DNA of 64,000 nucleotides from Phenylobacterium sp. (GTDB lineage Bacteria > Pseudomonadota > Alphaproteobacteria > Caulobacterales > Caulobacteraceae), in NCBI RefSeq assembly GCF_016793285.1, contig NZ_JAEUMO010000032.1:1-64000 (forward strand), written 5' to 3'. Under the pieces are notes generated by a model that made no database searches, was not told the origin of the DNA, and saw only the letters and a list, made by a program, of their open reading frames with translations. Below are positions 33,447 through 42,608 of this stretch, one piece after another (the first letter of the stretch is position 1; each line of letters opens with the position of its first letter). Made by a program: the position numbers and the translations under genes.

Positions 33447-35417
33447 CTATTTCCCCTGGCACACGTTCTGTTCGTTCGAGTCCAGGAAAGGCGCGAACGG
33501 ACAGCCGACGTAGCGCAGGCGCGTCTGAGTAGGTCCGACCAGCAGGGTGTCGGCGCGAATCGCTACCGGAGCGTTACCGATCGCGCCGCCCAGGCGGGCG
33601 CCGGCGTTGTGCGCGCCCAGGAACGAGATCATGTCGTCCTGGTCGATGCCGTCGCCAGACACGCCGATCGCGCCCACGAGGCGCGCGCCGCGGTAGACCG
33701 GCACCGAGCCCGAGAAGATCTGCAGGCCGTTCTGCAGCGGGTTCTGCCCGGTGGCGACGTCGGGCAGCGACGTGCAGCGGGCGGGCGTGTCCGTCGCCGA
33801 GGCGCCGCCCACGAAGCCCAGGTGCTGGCCCAGGTTGCCGAACACGAGCGCCGACTGCAGCCCGGTGGACAGCGGACTCCACAGATTGATCGGGCGCGAA
33901 AGCGGGCCGTTCGCGCGTCCCACCTCGCCGTCCGGGAAGTAGGGGCGCGACATGTTGCCGATCGCCTTGGCCGCGAAGGCGGTGCGGCCGGTCAGGGCGG
34001 TGGCGTCGCCGAGGAAGTCCCGCGTCTTCTGCACGAAGCCCCGGACGTCGGCGCTGGGGTCGCCCGCCAGTTCCGCCGCGGCGCGCTGGCCCGACAGCAG
34101 GGCCACGGTCCGCGCCTTCTGCGCCGAGACGTCGATGCCGAAGACCGGCGCGTCGGGCGCCCGCACGATGCCCAGGATCTGGCCGCGGCTGTCCACGACG
34201 GTGATCGAGACCTCGGCGCGGCTGTCGAGCGGACGCCGGATCTGGCCGCGGGCGCGGCTCATGACCGTGAAGGCTTCCTCCAGCAGCGCCCGCACCTCGG
34301 CCGCGCTCAGCGGCGTCAGGCCGTCGGCGGCGTCTGTGCCGCCGCGGATCGGGAAGCGGTTGTTGCCCGCCCCGTCGGACAGGACCATGGCGCCGGCGAT
34401 CGCGAAGTCCGCCGTGGTGGCCAGCCGCAGGCCGGACGCCTCGGTCCCGTAGGCCTGGCCCGCGAGCGCGCCGCCGCCGGCGTAGTAGCCGTTCACCGGC
34501 GTGAACCCGCCCGCCGCCGCGCCGAGCGTCGAGAAGGCCGGCGCACTGGTCGGCGTGGTCCGTAGCGTGCCCGTCGAGGCGTCGGAATAGCGGAGCGCCG
34601 TTCCGTCGACCGTGATCCGGTCGGCGCGCTGGTCGGTCGGGGCGTCGAAGCCCACCGTGGCGGCGTAGGCGATGTTCTCCTCGTCGTCGGCGTCGACGTC
34701 GAGGATGTTCTTGTCGAAGCCGTAGTCGTTGTCGCCCACGATGCCGACGCCGCCGACCAGCGTGCCGTTCTTGTAGAGCGGGAAGCCGCCGGGATCGGCC
34801 GAGAGGCCCAGCGGCGTGCGCCGCGGCCCCACCGCGACGTTCGCCGTCCGGGTGGTCACGTCCGAGCAGGGCAGCGACGAGAACTGCACGCCGAAGAGCG
34901 GGCCGCCTTCCAGACCCACGGTCGACGGCGCCGGCGGGAAGTGTTCCTGCACGATCTGGCTGGCCGTGCGGGTCGAGAACGAGTTGCCCCCGGACGACGA
35001 CAGGTAGGCCCCGGTCACCGCCTTGGCGATCGCCGCGGCAGCCGCGGGCACAGTCAGGCCCTGGGCGTCGGTGCTGACCCCCGCGGGGCCCGCCCGGGTG
35101 ACGGTCGTGGCCCGCGCGCCGGTCATCGAATAGACGGCCAGCACGTTGCCGACGCGGTCGGTCACCGCGATCACCACCGGCAGGTTGCGCGCGCGCGCCT
35201 CGGCCACCGCCTGGGCGATCACCTGCTGGACGTCGGCCGTCGTCAGCGCCACGGCGGCCGGGAGCGTGAAGACGCCCGCGGGCGTCGGTCCGGGCGTGCC
35301 GGGCGTCGTCGGCGCGGTGGGCGTTCCACCGCCGTTTCCGCCCCCTCCTCCGCCGCCGCCGCAGGACGCGAGCGCCAAAGCGGCCAATGACACGGCCCAG
35401 CGCATTGTCGATCTCAT
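33447..35417 (-). CDS. Lipoprotein with two GlcG/HbpS domains
   Basis: A 656-residue lipoprotein: signal peptide with lipobox LASC (Cys19), a run of eight glycines, a Thr/Pro linker, then two domains of the GlcG/HbpS (DUF336) type. The first begins near TADVQQVIAQAVAEARARN with ITDRVGNV-like strand VIAVTDRVGNVLAVYS; the second begins near AEVRALLEEAFTVMSRARG with VSITVVDSRGQILGIV. HbpS proteins bind heme, but many members have unknown ligands. ATGA overlap with the upstream cytochrome gene and 3 bases to the barrel gene show one operon. Possible heme or cofactor-binding partner of the cytochromes. Confidence 0.8.
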   Translation of the reverse strand: MRSTMRWAVSLAALALASCGGGGGGGGNGGGTPTAPTTPGTPGPTPAGVFTLPAAVALTTADVQQVIAQAVAEARARNLPVVIAVTDRVGNVLAVYSMTGARATTVTRAGPAGVSTDAQGLTVPAAAAAIAKAVTGAYLSSSGGNSFSTRTASQIVQEHFPPAPSTVGLEGGPLFGVQFSSLPCSDVTTRTANVAVGPRRTPLGLSADPGGFPLYKNGTLVGGVGIVGDNDYGFDKNILDVDADDEENIAYAATVGFDAPTDQRADRITVDGTALRYSDASTGTLRTTPTSAPAFSTLGAAAGGFTPVNGYYAGGGALAGQAYGTEASGLRLATTADFAIAGAMVLSDGAGNNRFPIRGGTDAADGLTPLSAAEVRALLEEAFTVMSRARGQIRRPLDSRAEVSITVVDSRGQILGIVRAPDAPVFGIDVSAQKARTVALLSGQRAAAELAGDPSADVRGFVQKTRDFLGDATALTGRTAFAAKAIGNMSRPYFPDGEVGRANGPLSRPINLWSPLSTGLQSALVFGNLGQHLGFVGGASATDTPARCTSLPDVATGQNPLQNGLQIFSGSVPVYRGARLVGAIGVSGDGIDQDDMISFLGAHNAGARLGGAIGNAPVAIRADTLLVGPTQTRLRYVGCPFAPFLDSNEQNVCQGK

Positions 35418-36796
35418 CTGAGCGACCTCGCCGCCTGGGCGACCTGGGTCAGCGCGCTCCGGAAGGCGTCCGGGCTGTACCGGTTGGGATCGCGCACCTG
35501 CGCGTAGGCCCGATCGAGCTGCGGACGCACGCGGGCCGCCACGCCGCGGTCGACCTGGCCGGACGCCACGAGGGCGTTCAGCAGCGTATCGGCCGCCATG
35601 ACCGCCTGCGCGCTGCCCGAGTAGTCGGTGTAGCGGCGCGAAAGCTCCGTCGACAGGACGGTGTCGAGCATCGCCAGCGTGTCGGCGCGCGAGAACCCGC
35701 GGGCGGCGAACGCATCGGCCAGCGCGCGGGCGGTGCCGGCCAGCCTCAGGGCGGCGCGCTGCGATTCGCCACGGTCGCGGGCCATCGCCGCGTGGAAGGC
35801 GCGCGAGTCGGCCTCGAGCCGCTGGGCCAGCGCCGGCGAGGCCACCCGGGCCGCCGCCTGCAGCATGATCATGTTCTCGTCGTTGAACGGCGGCTGGCCC
35901 GAGGGGATCGGACGGCCGGGGTTCGCCTCCCACTTCGGCCGCGCCTTCGGATCGTCCGAGATCTCGCGGTGGCAGCTATGGCAGTCGAAGAAATAGAGTT
36001 CGGGGAAGGCCCCGCCGCCACGGCCGCCCTCGCCGTAGAGCGAGAGCGAGCGATCCAGCGCCATGGCCTGGCCGACCGCCCAGGTCTTCACGCCGCCCGC
36101 GTAGCCCTTGCGCTTCACGTAGTCGGCGTCGACATCCCAGTGGTTGATCATGCTCGAGAACAGATCGAGCTCGAAGGCGACGCGCGGGTGGCCAGCAGCC
36201 ATCATCTGGTGGGTCACGAACTGGCCCGAGCGCGAGCTGCCGAAGTGGCAGTCCAGGCAGACGCCGGCGCGCACCTTCGGGTTCTCCAGGGGCCGCAGGC
36301 CGTTGGCGACGTTCGCCGCGTGAGTGCCGCCGACCGCGCGGTGGCTGGCCAGCCAGCCCGAGGCGCCGCCGTGGCAGGCTTCGCAACCGACCCCGTCGCT
36401 GAGCTGGAACTTGCCGCCGCGCATGGGGCCCGGATCGGCGTGGCAGCCCAGGCATTCCTTGGCGGTCTGCGCGGGGCCGATGCCCATCTTGCGCGTGATC
36501 GCCTGCGCGCGGGGTTCGGTCAGCACCCGCCAGGCGCGGCTGTGGGCGCCGGCGGCGCTGGAGGCGCTCTGCCAGGTGATCAGTTCGTTCTGGCGGACGT
36601 TCACGCCCGAATCGACCTGGCGGCTGTGACAACTGGAGCCCGCGCACGAGGCGACCCCCTCATGCACGCCCTTCACAGGCGCGGATTCGGTCGCGGCCGT
36701 GGCGGACGGACCGCTCACGACGACGAACGCGCCGACGACGGCGGCTGCGGCGACGCAAAGCGCGCCCACAACTCGCGACGCTCGTGCTCCCCCCAT
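35414..36796 (-). CDS. Pentaheme cytochrome c (cytochrome c554-like)
   Basis: A 460-residue periplasmic cytochrome. Signal peptide/anchor at about 5-35. Five heme motifs: CAGSSCH (C51, a CX4CH variant), CLGCH, CEACH, CLDCH and CHSCH. Arrangement resembles the cytochrome c554 family. The C-terminal 170 residues are helical and heme-free. The ATG at 36796 follows GGGGGAGGGACG. It is the first gene of the operon that continues with the GlcG/HbpS lipoprotein, barrel and decaheme protein. Probable soluble or tethered periplasmic relay. Confidence 0.85.
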   Translation of the reverse strand: MGGARASRVVGALCVAAAAVVGAFVVVSGPSATAATESAPVKGVHEGVASCAGSSCHSRQVDSGVNVRQNELITWQSASSAAGAHSRAWRVLTEPRAQAITRKMGIGPAQTAKECLGCHADPGPMRGGKFQLSDGVGCEACHGGASGWLASHRAVGGTHAANVANGLRPLENPKVRAGVCLDCHFGSSRSGQFVTHQMMAAGHPRVAFELDLFSSMINHWDVDADYVKRKGYAGGVKTWAVGQAMALDRSLSLYGEGGRGGGAFPELYFFDCHSCHREISDDPKARPKWEANPGRPIPSGQPPFNDENMIMLQAAARVASPALAQRLEADSRAFHAAMARDRGESQRAALRLAGTARALADAFAARGFSRADTLAMLDTVLSTELSRRYTDYSGSAQAVMAADTLLNALVASGQVDRGVAARVRPQLDRAYAQVRDPNRYSPDAFRSALTQVAQAARSLR

Positions 36797-37021
36797 CGTC
36801 CCTCCCCCGGGCGCGCACAACTGACCGCCGAGTCTTAGCGGTCTCGGCTCAGCTTCGGTAGCCCGAATACGCGACAATGGGACCAAATCCGTGGGCCGGC
36901 GCCTAGCCTCCGAACGCGCGACTCCCCCCCTTTTCGAGGGTTCGCGTGCCAAGAGTCTCCGCTTAACAACGTGTTCGACGAACTGTAAGACGGACTGGTG
37001 TCGGGTGCTTGGGGGTATGGC
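36797..37021. promoter_or_regulatory. Divergent control region between the multiheme operon and the two-partner secretion genes
   Basis: 225 bases between two divergent starts. Both operons must take their promoters from here. I saw no clear FNR (TTGAT-N4-ATCAA), CRP (TGTGA-N6-TCACA) or Pho box. Local AT-richer patches (GTCTTAGCGG, GCTTAACAAC) may hold -10 elements; none is clear enough to call. Confidence 0.4.
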
Positions 37022-38764
37022 ATGGAGGGGCTTCGCCATCGGGCGCTGCGTATGGGCCGCAAGGCCCGCTGGTGTCTGCTCGCCCTGGCGACCACGGCGC
37101 TCTCGCCGACCGGCCTGACATGGGCCCAGCCCGCGCCGCAGGCGGCCGTCCCCGGCACCAGCGCCGCGGAAGTGAACCCGTCCAGCCGCATCACCCGTCC
37201 GCCGCCCCGCCGTTCCAGCGGCGCGTTCACGCCTGAGCCGCCCGGCCCCTGCCCGCTCGAGAGCTCCGACGTGCAGGTCACGCTGAACGCGGTGACGTTC
37301 CAGGGCGCGACGGCGGTGAGCCCGGACGACCTGCGCGCGGCCTACGCCGACGTCCTGGGCAAGCCGCAGCCCGTCTCCGTGATCTGCCAGATCCGCGACC
37401 GCGCGGCGCGCATCGTGTTCGACTCCGGCGTCCTGGCCCGGGTGGAGATCCCGGAACAGCGCATCGCCGGCGGCTCGCTGGTGCTCGAGGTGATCGAGGC
37501 ACACGTCGTCAACGTCCGCGTCCGCGGCGACGTGGGCCCGGCCCAGGCCGCCGTCGAGCGCTATGCCGAGAAGCTGCGCGGCATGAAGCCGTTCGACATG
37601 GCCAGGGCCCAGCGCTACCTGCTGCTGGCGTCCGACGTCCCGGGCATCCGCGCCCGCGCGGCCGTGCGGCCCTCCACCAGCGCCGAGCGCGGCGCGGTCG
37701 ACATCGACATCACGGTGGCCAAAGAAGGCCCCGACGTCTTCGCCAACGTGCAGAACACCGGCTCGAAGCAGGTGGGCCGCTGGGGCGGCCTCGTGCGCGG
37801 GGAGTTCTCGGGGTACACCGAGTACGGGGAGTCCACCGCGCTCACCGCCTTCCACACCCTGGACTCCAACGAGCAGTGGCTGGTGCAGATCGCCGAGACC
37901 GCCCGCTTCGGCGGCGAGGGCCTGGTCGGCCGCGGGTCGTTCACCTACGGGGAGAGCCGCCCCGGCGACTTCCTCAAGCCGCTGGACCTGAAGAGCAGGT
38001 CGGTGGTCGGCAACCTCGAGGCCGCCTACCCGGTCATCCGCTCGCGCAGCCAGAACCTGAACGTCGCCGGCGGCTTCGACCTGATCGACCAGAAGACCCG
38101 CCCCTCTGGCGCGGCGCTGCTCAGCCACGACAAGCTGCGCATCGTCTACGCGCGCATGGACGGCGACTACCGCACCGAGATCGCAGGGCGGCCCGTGCTG
38201 ACCAGCGGCGCGTTCAGCGTGCGCAAGGGACTCGACGTCTTCGGCGCCAGCGACGCGGGCGACCTGTTGCTGACCCGCGGGCTCGGCAAGCCCGAGGCCT
38301 GGGTGGTGCGCGCCCAGGGCGGCAGCGACATCGCGCTCACCGACCGCCTCACCGGCCAGGTGCGCATGCAGGCGCAGTACGCCGGCAGCACGCTGATGCC
38401 CTACGAGCAGATCTCGCTGGGCGGCCTCACGGTCGGCCGCGGCTACGACCCGGCGGCGCTGCTGGGCGACAAGGGGATCTCCGCCGCGGCCGAGGTGCGC
38501 TACGGCCCCGTGCAGTTGCATCCCAAGATAGCGGCGGCGCCGTATGCTTTCTTCGACGCCGGCTGGGTCTCCAACAACAACGCCGCGGTGTCCGGGGTGC
38601 AGAAGGACAGAAGCCTGAAGTCGATCGGCGCGGGGGTCGTGTTCCGGCTGTTCAGCCGCGCCAACCTGGAAGTCACCTACGCCCATCCACTCGACGCCAC
38701 CCGGACGGGGGGTTCGCGTCCTAGCGACCGTGTGCTGATCCAGCTCACGGCGAGCCTGCTATGA
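37022..38764 (+). CDS. FhaC/ShlB-type two-partner secretion translocator
   Basis: Outer-membrane TpsB transporter of 580 residues. Signal sequence region ends near TWAQP; a proline-rich stretch follows; a POTRA domain is visible at about 85-160 (VQVTLNAVTFQGATAVSPDDL...VSVICQIRDRAARIVFD), and the rest is barrel, with FxGxxxxxGRGY-like SLGGLTVGRGYDP near the C-terminus. The ATG at 37022 follows GGGGG; a GTG 24 bases upstream is an alternative. It exports the large exoprotein encoded 16 bases downstream. Confidence 0.9.
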   Translation: MEGLRHRALRMGRKARWCLLALATTALSPTGLTWAQPAPQAAVPGTSAAEVNPSSRITRPPPRRSSGAFTPEPPGPCPLESSDVQVTLNAVTFQGATAVSPDDLRAAYADVLGKPQPVSVICQIRDRAARIVFDSGVLARVEIPEQRIAGGSLVLEVIEAHVVNVRVRGDVGPAQAAVERYAEKLRGMKPFDMARAQRYLLLASDVPGIRARAAVRPSTSAERGAVDIDITVAKEGPDVFANVQNTGSKQVGRWGGLVRGEFSGYTEYGESTALTAFHTLDSNEQWLVQIAETARFGGEGLVGRGSFTYGESRPGDFLKPLDLKSRSVVGNLEAAYPVIRSRSQNLNVAGGFDLIDQKTRPSGAALLSHDKLRIVYARMDGDYRTEIAGRPVLTSGAFSVRKGLDVFGASDAGDLLLTRGLGKPEAWVVRAQGGSDIALTDRLTGQVRMQAQYAGSTLMPYEQISLGGLTVGRGYDPAALLGDKGISAAAEVRYGPVQLHPKIAAAPYAFFDAGWVSNNNAAVSGVQKDRSLKSIGAGVVFRLFSRANLEVTYAHPLDATRTGGSRPSDRVLIQLTASLL

Positions 38765-38780
38765 TGCGGAAAGAGTAAGC

Positions 38781-41700
38781 ATGCCGACGTTCATCATGAC
38801 GCCCGAGGCCCGCCGCCGGCTCTTGTACGCGCGGACGGCGCTGTGCGGGGCGCTGGCCGGCTTCCATGCGTTCACGCCCGCCACCTCGTTCGCGCTTCCC
38901 GTGGGCGGCATCCCCGAGGTCAACGCCGGCGGCGGCAATCCGACGATCACGACCTCGACCGACCGGACGGATGTCCGGCTGAACGCGCCGCGCACCGTCC
39001 TGTCGTGGACGACCTTCAACGTCGGCCCCGAAGAGACCGTCAGCTTCCAGTTCAACGACAAGAGCTGGATCGTCTTGAACAAGGTCACCGGCCTCACGCC
39101 GTCGAAGATCGAAGGCGTGGTCGAAGGCAAGGTCGGCTCGGCCTACGGCGGCAACGTCTGGTTCTCGTCGCAGAACAGCATCATCTTCGGCAAGGGCTCG
39201 CAGGTCGACGCGGGCAGCCTGTTCGTCGCCATCGGCACCCCCAACACCGCCGACTTCCTGAACCCCGCCAACACCCTCTTCTCGTTCAACGGCAGCGACG
39301 CGCTGCCGAACTCGCGGATCATGGTGCTGTCCAACGCCACGGTGACGGCGCACGGCGGCATGGTCGCCATGATGGGGCCGACCATCCAGACCCGGGCCAA
39401 CGCCCTGGTCAGCGCCACCAGCGGCAGCGTCCTCTACGGCTCGGCCAAGAACTTCCAGATCCGCCTCGCGCCCGGCGCGGGCGGCGACTTCGATCTGGTC
39501 GACTTCATCGTCCCCAACGCCAGCGACGGCGCCGAAAGCCAGGTGGCGATCGACCTGGGCGGCGACACGCGCGGCGACACCGTCTTCCTGGCGGCGGTCT
39601 CGAAGTCGGCGATCGGCAGCGCGGTCATCAACCTCGAAGGCATGGTCACGGCCCAGGCGGCGAAGGCCGACGGCGGCGACATCGTGCTGTCGGGCGGCGC
39701 AGGCATCGCCAACCGCACGGCCGGCCCCTCGCTGGACGGCGCGGCGACCACCGACATCTACCTGAACAAGGCCGTGGCCTCCCGCGACCTGCAGATCCGC
39801 AACGTGGGCCGCATCTTCGGCCGCCCGTGGGTCCGCCCCCTCGAGGAGACCCGGGACCCGCCGACCATCGCGGACGACAACACCCCGCCCGAGTGCGACG
39901 ACCACTACTGCGACAACGGCGGCGGCAATGGAAACGGCAACGGAAACGGGAACGGGAACGGGAACGGCAACGGAAACGGGAATGGCAACGGGAACGGGAT
40001 GTTCCCGAACATCGTCGAGTCCGTCGTCCTCGACCGCGCGCTGGTCTCGGCGCTGTTCGACCCGACTGCGATCGCGGCGATCAACGTCGGCCGAGACGCC
40101 CGGATCCAGGCCACCGCGTCGATCGAGCTCGGCCGCATCGTGGCCGCACGCGACGTCACGGTCACCGGTCCGCAGATCAAGGCCAACAGCCTCATCGCCA
40201 GCGGCAACCTGACCGCGACCTCCACCCAGGGCGACGTGCTGCTCGCGGGCGTCGGCGTCATGCGCGAAGGCGTGATCAGCGGGCGGCAGGACGTGAAGAT
40301 CGACGCCATCTCGGCGCCGACCAGGCTCACCGTCACCTCGGGCCGCGACATCACCATCGGCGACGGCGTCTCATCCGTCGCCGGCGTGATCAACCTGTCG
40401 GCGCCGCAGAACGTCTCGCTCGATCTCGCCGACGCCAAGGTCGACACCATCACCGCCGGCGGCAGCGTGAACCTCCGGGGCGGCGCGATCGAGGCCAACA
40501 CGGTCACCGCGCCGCGCGTGTTCGGGATGGCGCAGAGCCTGAAGCTGGGCACGGTCACCTCCACCGGCGACCTCTACGTCGTCGCCACCAGCGGTGATGC
40601 GATCGTCGGCAAGGCGACCGCCGGCGACGACATCTACGTCATCGCCAATCACGGGACCGCCTCGCTCGGCGACGCGACCCTCACCGGCGGCGCGCCGGAC
40701 GCAGTGCAGATCGAGTTCGTCGGCAGCCCCGACGCGGCGGGCAACGGCCGCGTCGTCCGGGTCGAATCGATCGACCTCGACGCCAGGCTGGGCCTGGGCA
40801 CGGGCGGCGTCACCGGCGCGACGCGGGTCGATGTGCGGGCCGGCCGCGACGCCATCGTCGACGTGCTGCGCGAGACGCCTGGCGCGGTCTCGGTGATCGC
40901 CTCGCGCGACGCGACGCTCAAGGCGCCGACCGTCCGCCTCGACAACGTCTCGGCCGGCCGCGACCTGACGGTCGGCTCGACCACCGGCGACTTCACCCTC
41001 GCCAACTCGCTCACGGCGACGCGGAACATCACGATCACCGCGGCGGGCGCGCTGCGCGTGACCGACGTGCGGGCCGACTCCGGCTCGGTGTCCCTGGTCG
41101 GCGGCACGGTCACGGCCGGCGCGGTCAGCGCCAGCGAGGACCTGACGCTGCGGGCCACCAGCGCCAACGGCTCGGTCACGACCACCAGCTACCGCACGGG
41201 CCGCGACCTGATCATCCAGGGCACGACGCTCAGCCTCGGCTCCGCGATCGGGCCGGTTACGCGCGATCTTTCCATCACGTCGCTCGGAAACTTCACGTCC
41301 GCCACAGCGCTCAGCGCCGGCCGGGACCTGACCATCGACGTGGCGGGCACGGCCCGGGTCGCGGCGCTGACCGCCGCCGGAACGCTGCGCATCGCCGCCG
41401 GGGACCTGGACCTCACCGGTCCGGCTACCGCGGCCAACGCCCAGATCGAGTCCAAGACCGGGGCGCTGCGGGTCGGCGGCGCGGCCGGAGGCTCGGGCGC
41501 GCTGATCCTCGACAACACCGAGTTCGGCCAGCTCCGCGTGGCGGGCAACCTGCGCCTGTTCGCCGGCTCCCCGACGGGCGGCACGCGCGGCGATCTCTTC
41601 CTGCAGACACTGTCGATCAATCCGGCGAACACGCCGAACGTCGCGTTCCTCGTGGGCTCCAACAACAACGCCCAGGTCACGGGCATCGTCGCGCCGAGCG

Positions 41701-42608
41701 CCAGCGGCGGGATCCTCCGGATCGGCGACGCGACCGACCTCTCCTGGCGCCCGAACTCGATCCTCGTCTCCGGCGCGCTCGGCGCGGCGACCTTCAACGG
41801 CGGCCAGTACACCGACGTGCGCGCCTTCACCGAGGTGCGGCTGGCGTCCCGCAACGACATCCTCCTGGGCTCGCAGCGGTTCATCACCCTCGTCCAGGGC
41901 ACGGCGGTCGGCGCCATCGACGGCCTCGCCGGCAAGGGTCCGACCGGCGACGAGACCAACAAGGTCTTCATCTCGGCCGGCAAGCTCGAGGTCTCGTCCG
42001 ACCAGAAGGTGGTCAGCCAGAACACCTCGGCGATCCAGCTCGGGCAGGCGGTGGGCGTTTTCTTGACCGGACAGTCGAACCCGGCCCTCGTCATCGACCC
42101 GCCGAAGATCGTGGAGCTCTGGGGCGCGTTCTCGGGCGCGAACGGCCAGGTCGTGGGCGGAACCAGCGCGGGGACCGCGGTGAGCTTCACGATCGTCGAC
42201 GCCAACGGCGCGCCGGTCAGCAAGCCCGCCGACGCCAACTACCGCTTCAACAGTTGCGACGTGGGCACCCAGAACTGCTCGCCGGCCTTCGTGTCCGGCG
42301 GCGGCGGCGGGACCGGCGGCGGTTCGGGCAGCGACAACGTCGTGACCTCGCAGCTCAGCGCCGGCGTGCTCGCAGCCCGTGACCAGCTCGGCAGCACCGG
42401 CTCGATCCTGGGCAACGACTCCTCGAACTCCAACGACTCGAAGAGCTCCGAAGAGGCCGGAGAGGCGCAGGTCTCGTCCGAAAGCCTGATCGCTCCCAAT
42501 GTCGTCCTGGGCGTGGCGCCCCCGGCGACCGACGAAATCGTCACCGATCCGGTCACCACCGGCACCGGCAGCGAAGAGATCTGGCGCCAGCGCAGGCAGC
42601 AGAAATGA
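38781..42608 (+). CDS. Filamentous-haemagglutinin-like TpsA exoprotein
   Basis: Secreted beta-helical exoprotein of 1275 residues. The N-terminal TPS domain (about 40-180) includes NVGPEETVSFQF and SQNSIIFGKGS strands that guide export through TpsB. The body is built of repeats with a recurring GRD-(L/I/A)-T/x strand (SAGRDLTVGS, RTGRDLIIQG, SAGRDLTIDV), typical of a right-handed beta-helix. A (Gly-Asn)n linker at codons near 382-406 splits it. A Ser/Glu-rich tail ends the chain. It overlaps the next gene as ATGA. Target or function (adhesion, filament, surface scaffold) is unknown. Confidence 0.88.
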   Translation: MPTFIMTPEARRRLLYARTALCGALAGFHAFTPATSFALPVGGIPEVNAGGGNPTITTSTDRTDVRLNAPRTVLSWTTFNVGPEETVSFQFNDKSWIVLNKVTGLTPSKIEGVVEGKVGSAYGGNVWFSSQNSIIFGKGSQVDAGSLFVAIGTPNTADFLNPANTLFSFNGSDALPNSRIMVLSNATVTAHGGMVAMMGPTIQTRANALVSATSGSVLYGSAKNFQIRLAPGAGGDFDLVDFIVPNASDGAESQVAIDLGGDTRGDTVFLAAVSKSAIGSAVINLEGMVTAQAAKADGGDIVLSGGAGIANRTAGPSLDGAATTDIYLNKAVASRDLQIRNVGRIFGRPWVRPLEETRDPPTIADDNTPPECDDHYCDNGGGNGNGNGNGNGNGNGNGNGNGNGNGMFPNIVESVVLDRALVSALFDPTAIAAINVGRDARIQATASIELGRIVAARDVTVTGPQIKANSLIASGNLTATSTQGDVLLAGVGVMREGVISGRQDVKIDAISAPTRLTVTSGRDITIGDGVSSVAGVINLSAPQNVSLDLADAKVDTITAGGSVNLRGGAIEANTVTAPRVFGMAQSLKLGTVTSTGDLYVVATSGDAIVGKATAGDDIYVIANHGTASLGDATLTGGAPDAVQIEFVGSPDAAGNGRVVRVESIDLDARLGLGTGGVTGATRVDVRAGRDAIVDVLRETPGAVSVIASRDATLKAPTVRLDNVSAGRDLTVGSTTGDFTLANSLTATRNITITAAGALRVTDVRADSGSVSLVGGTVTAGAVSASEDLTLRATSANGSVTTTSYRTGRDLIIQGTTLSLGSAIGPVTRDLSITSLGNFTSATALSAGRDLTIDVAGTARVAALTAAGTLRIAAGDLDLTGPATAANAQIESKTGALRVGGAAGGSGALILDNTEFGQLRVAGNLRLFAGSPTGGTRGDLFLQTLSINPANTPNVAFLVGSNNNAQVTGIVAPSASGGILRIGDATDLSWRPNSILVSGALGAATFNGGQYTDVRAFTEVRLASRNDILLGSQRFITLVQGTAVGAIDGLAGKGPTGDETNKVFISAGKLEVSSDQKVVSQNTSAIQLGQAVGVFLTGQSNPALVIDPPKIVELWGAFSGANGQVVGGTSAGTAVSFTIVDANGAPVSKPADANYRFNSCDVGTQNCSPAFVSGGGGGTGGGSGSDNVVTSQLSAGVLAARDQLGSTGSILGNDSSNSNDSKSSEEAGEAQVSSESLIAPNVVLGVAPPATDEIVTDPVTTGTGSEEIWRQRRQQK
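39924..39998 (+). repeat. In-frame hexanucleotide repeat coding (Gly-Asn)n
   Basis: 75 bases of the pattern GGN-AAY repeated about 12.5 times inside the exoprotein gene, giving alternating Gly-Asn. Third-position differences show it is an old, partly decayed repeat. Copy-number change in multiples of six bases would lengthen or shorten a flexible linker without frameshift. Confidence 0.85.

Noticed and set aside
31329..34565. A 1078-codon plus-strand open frame across the barrel and lipoprotein genes
   Set aside because: Same kind of GC-bias shadow; the minus-strand genes have signal peptides, overlaps and ribosome-binding sites.
39924..39998. CRISPR-like repeat array
   Set aside because: It is an in-frame six-base repeat without spacers inside a large exoprotein gene.
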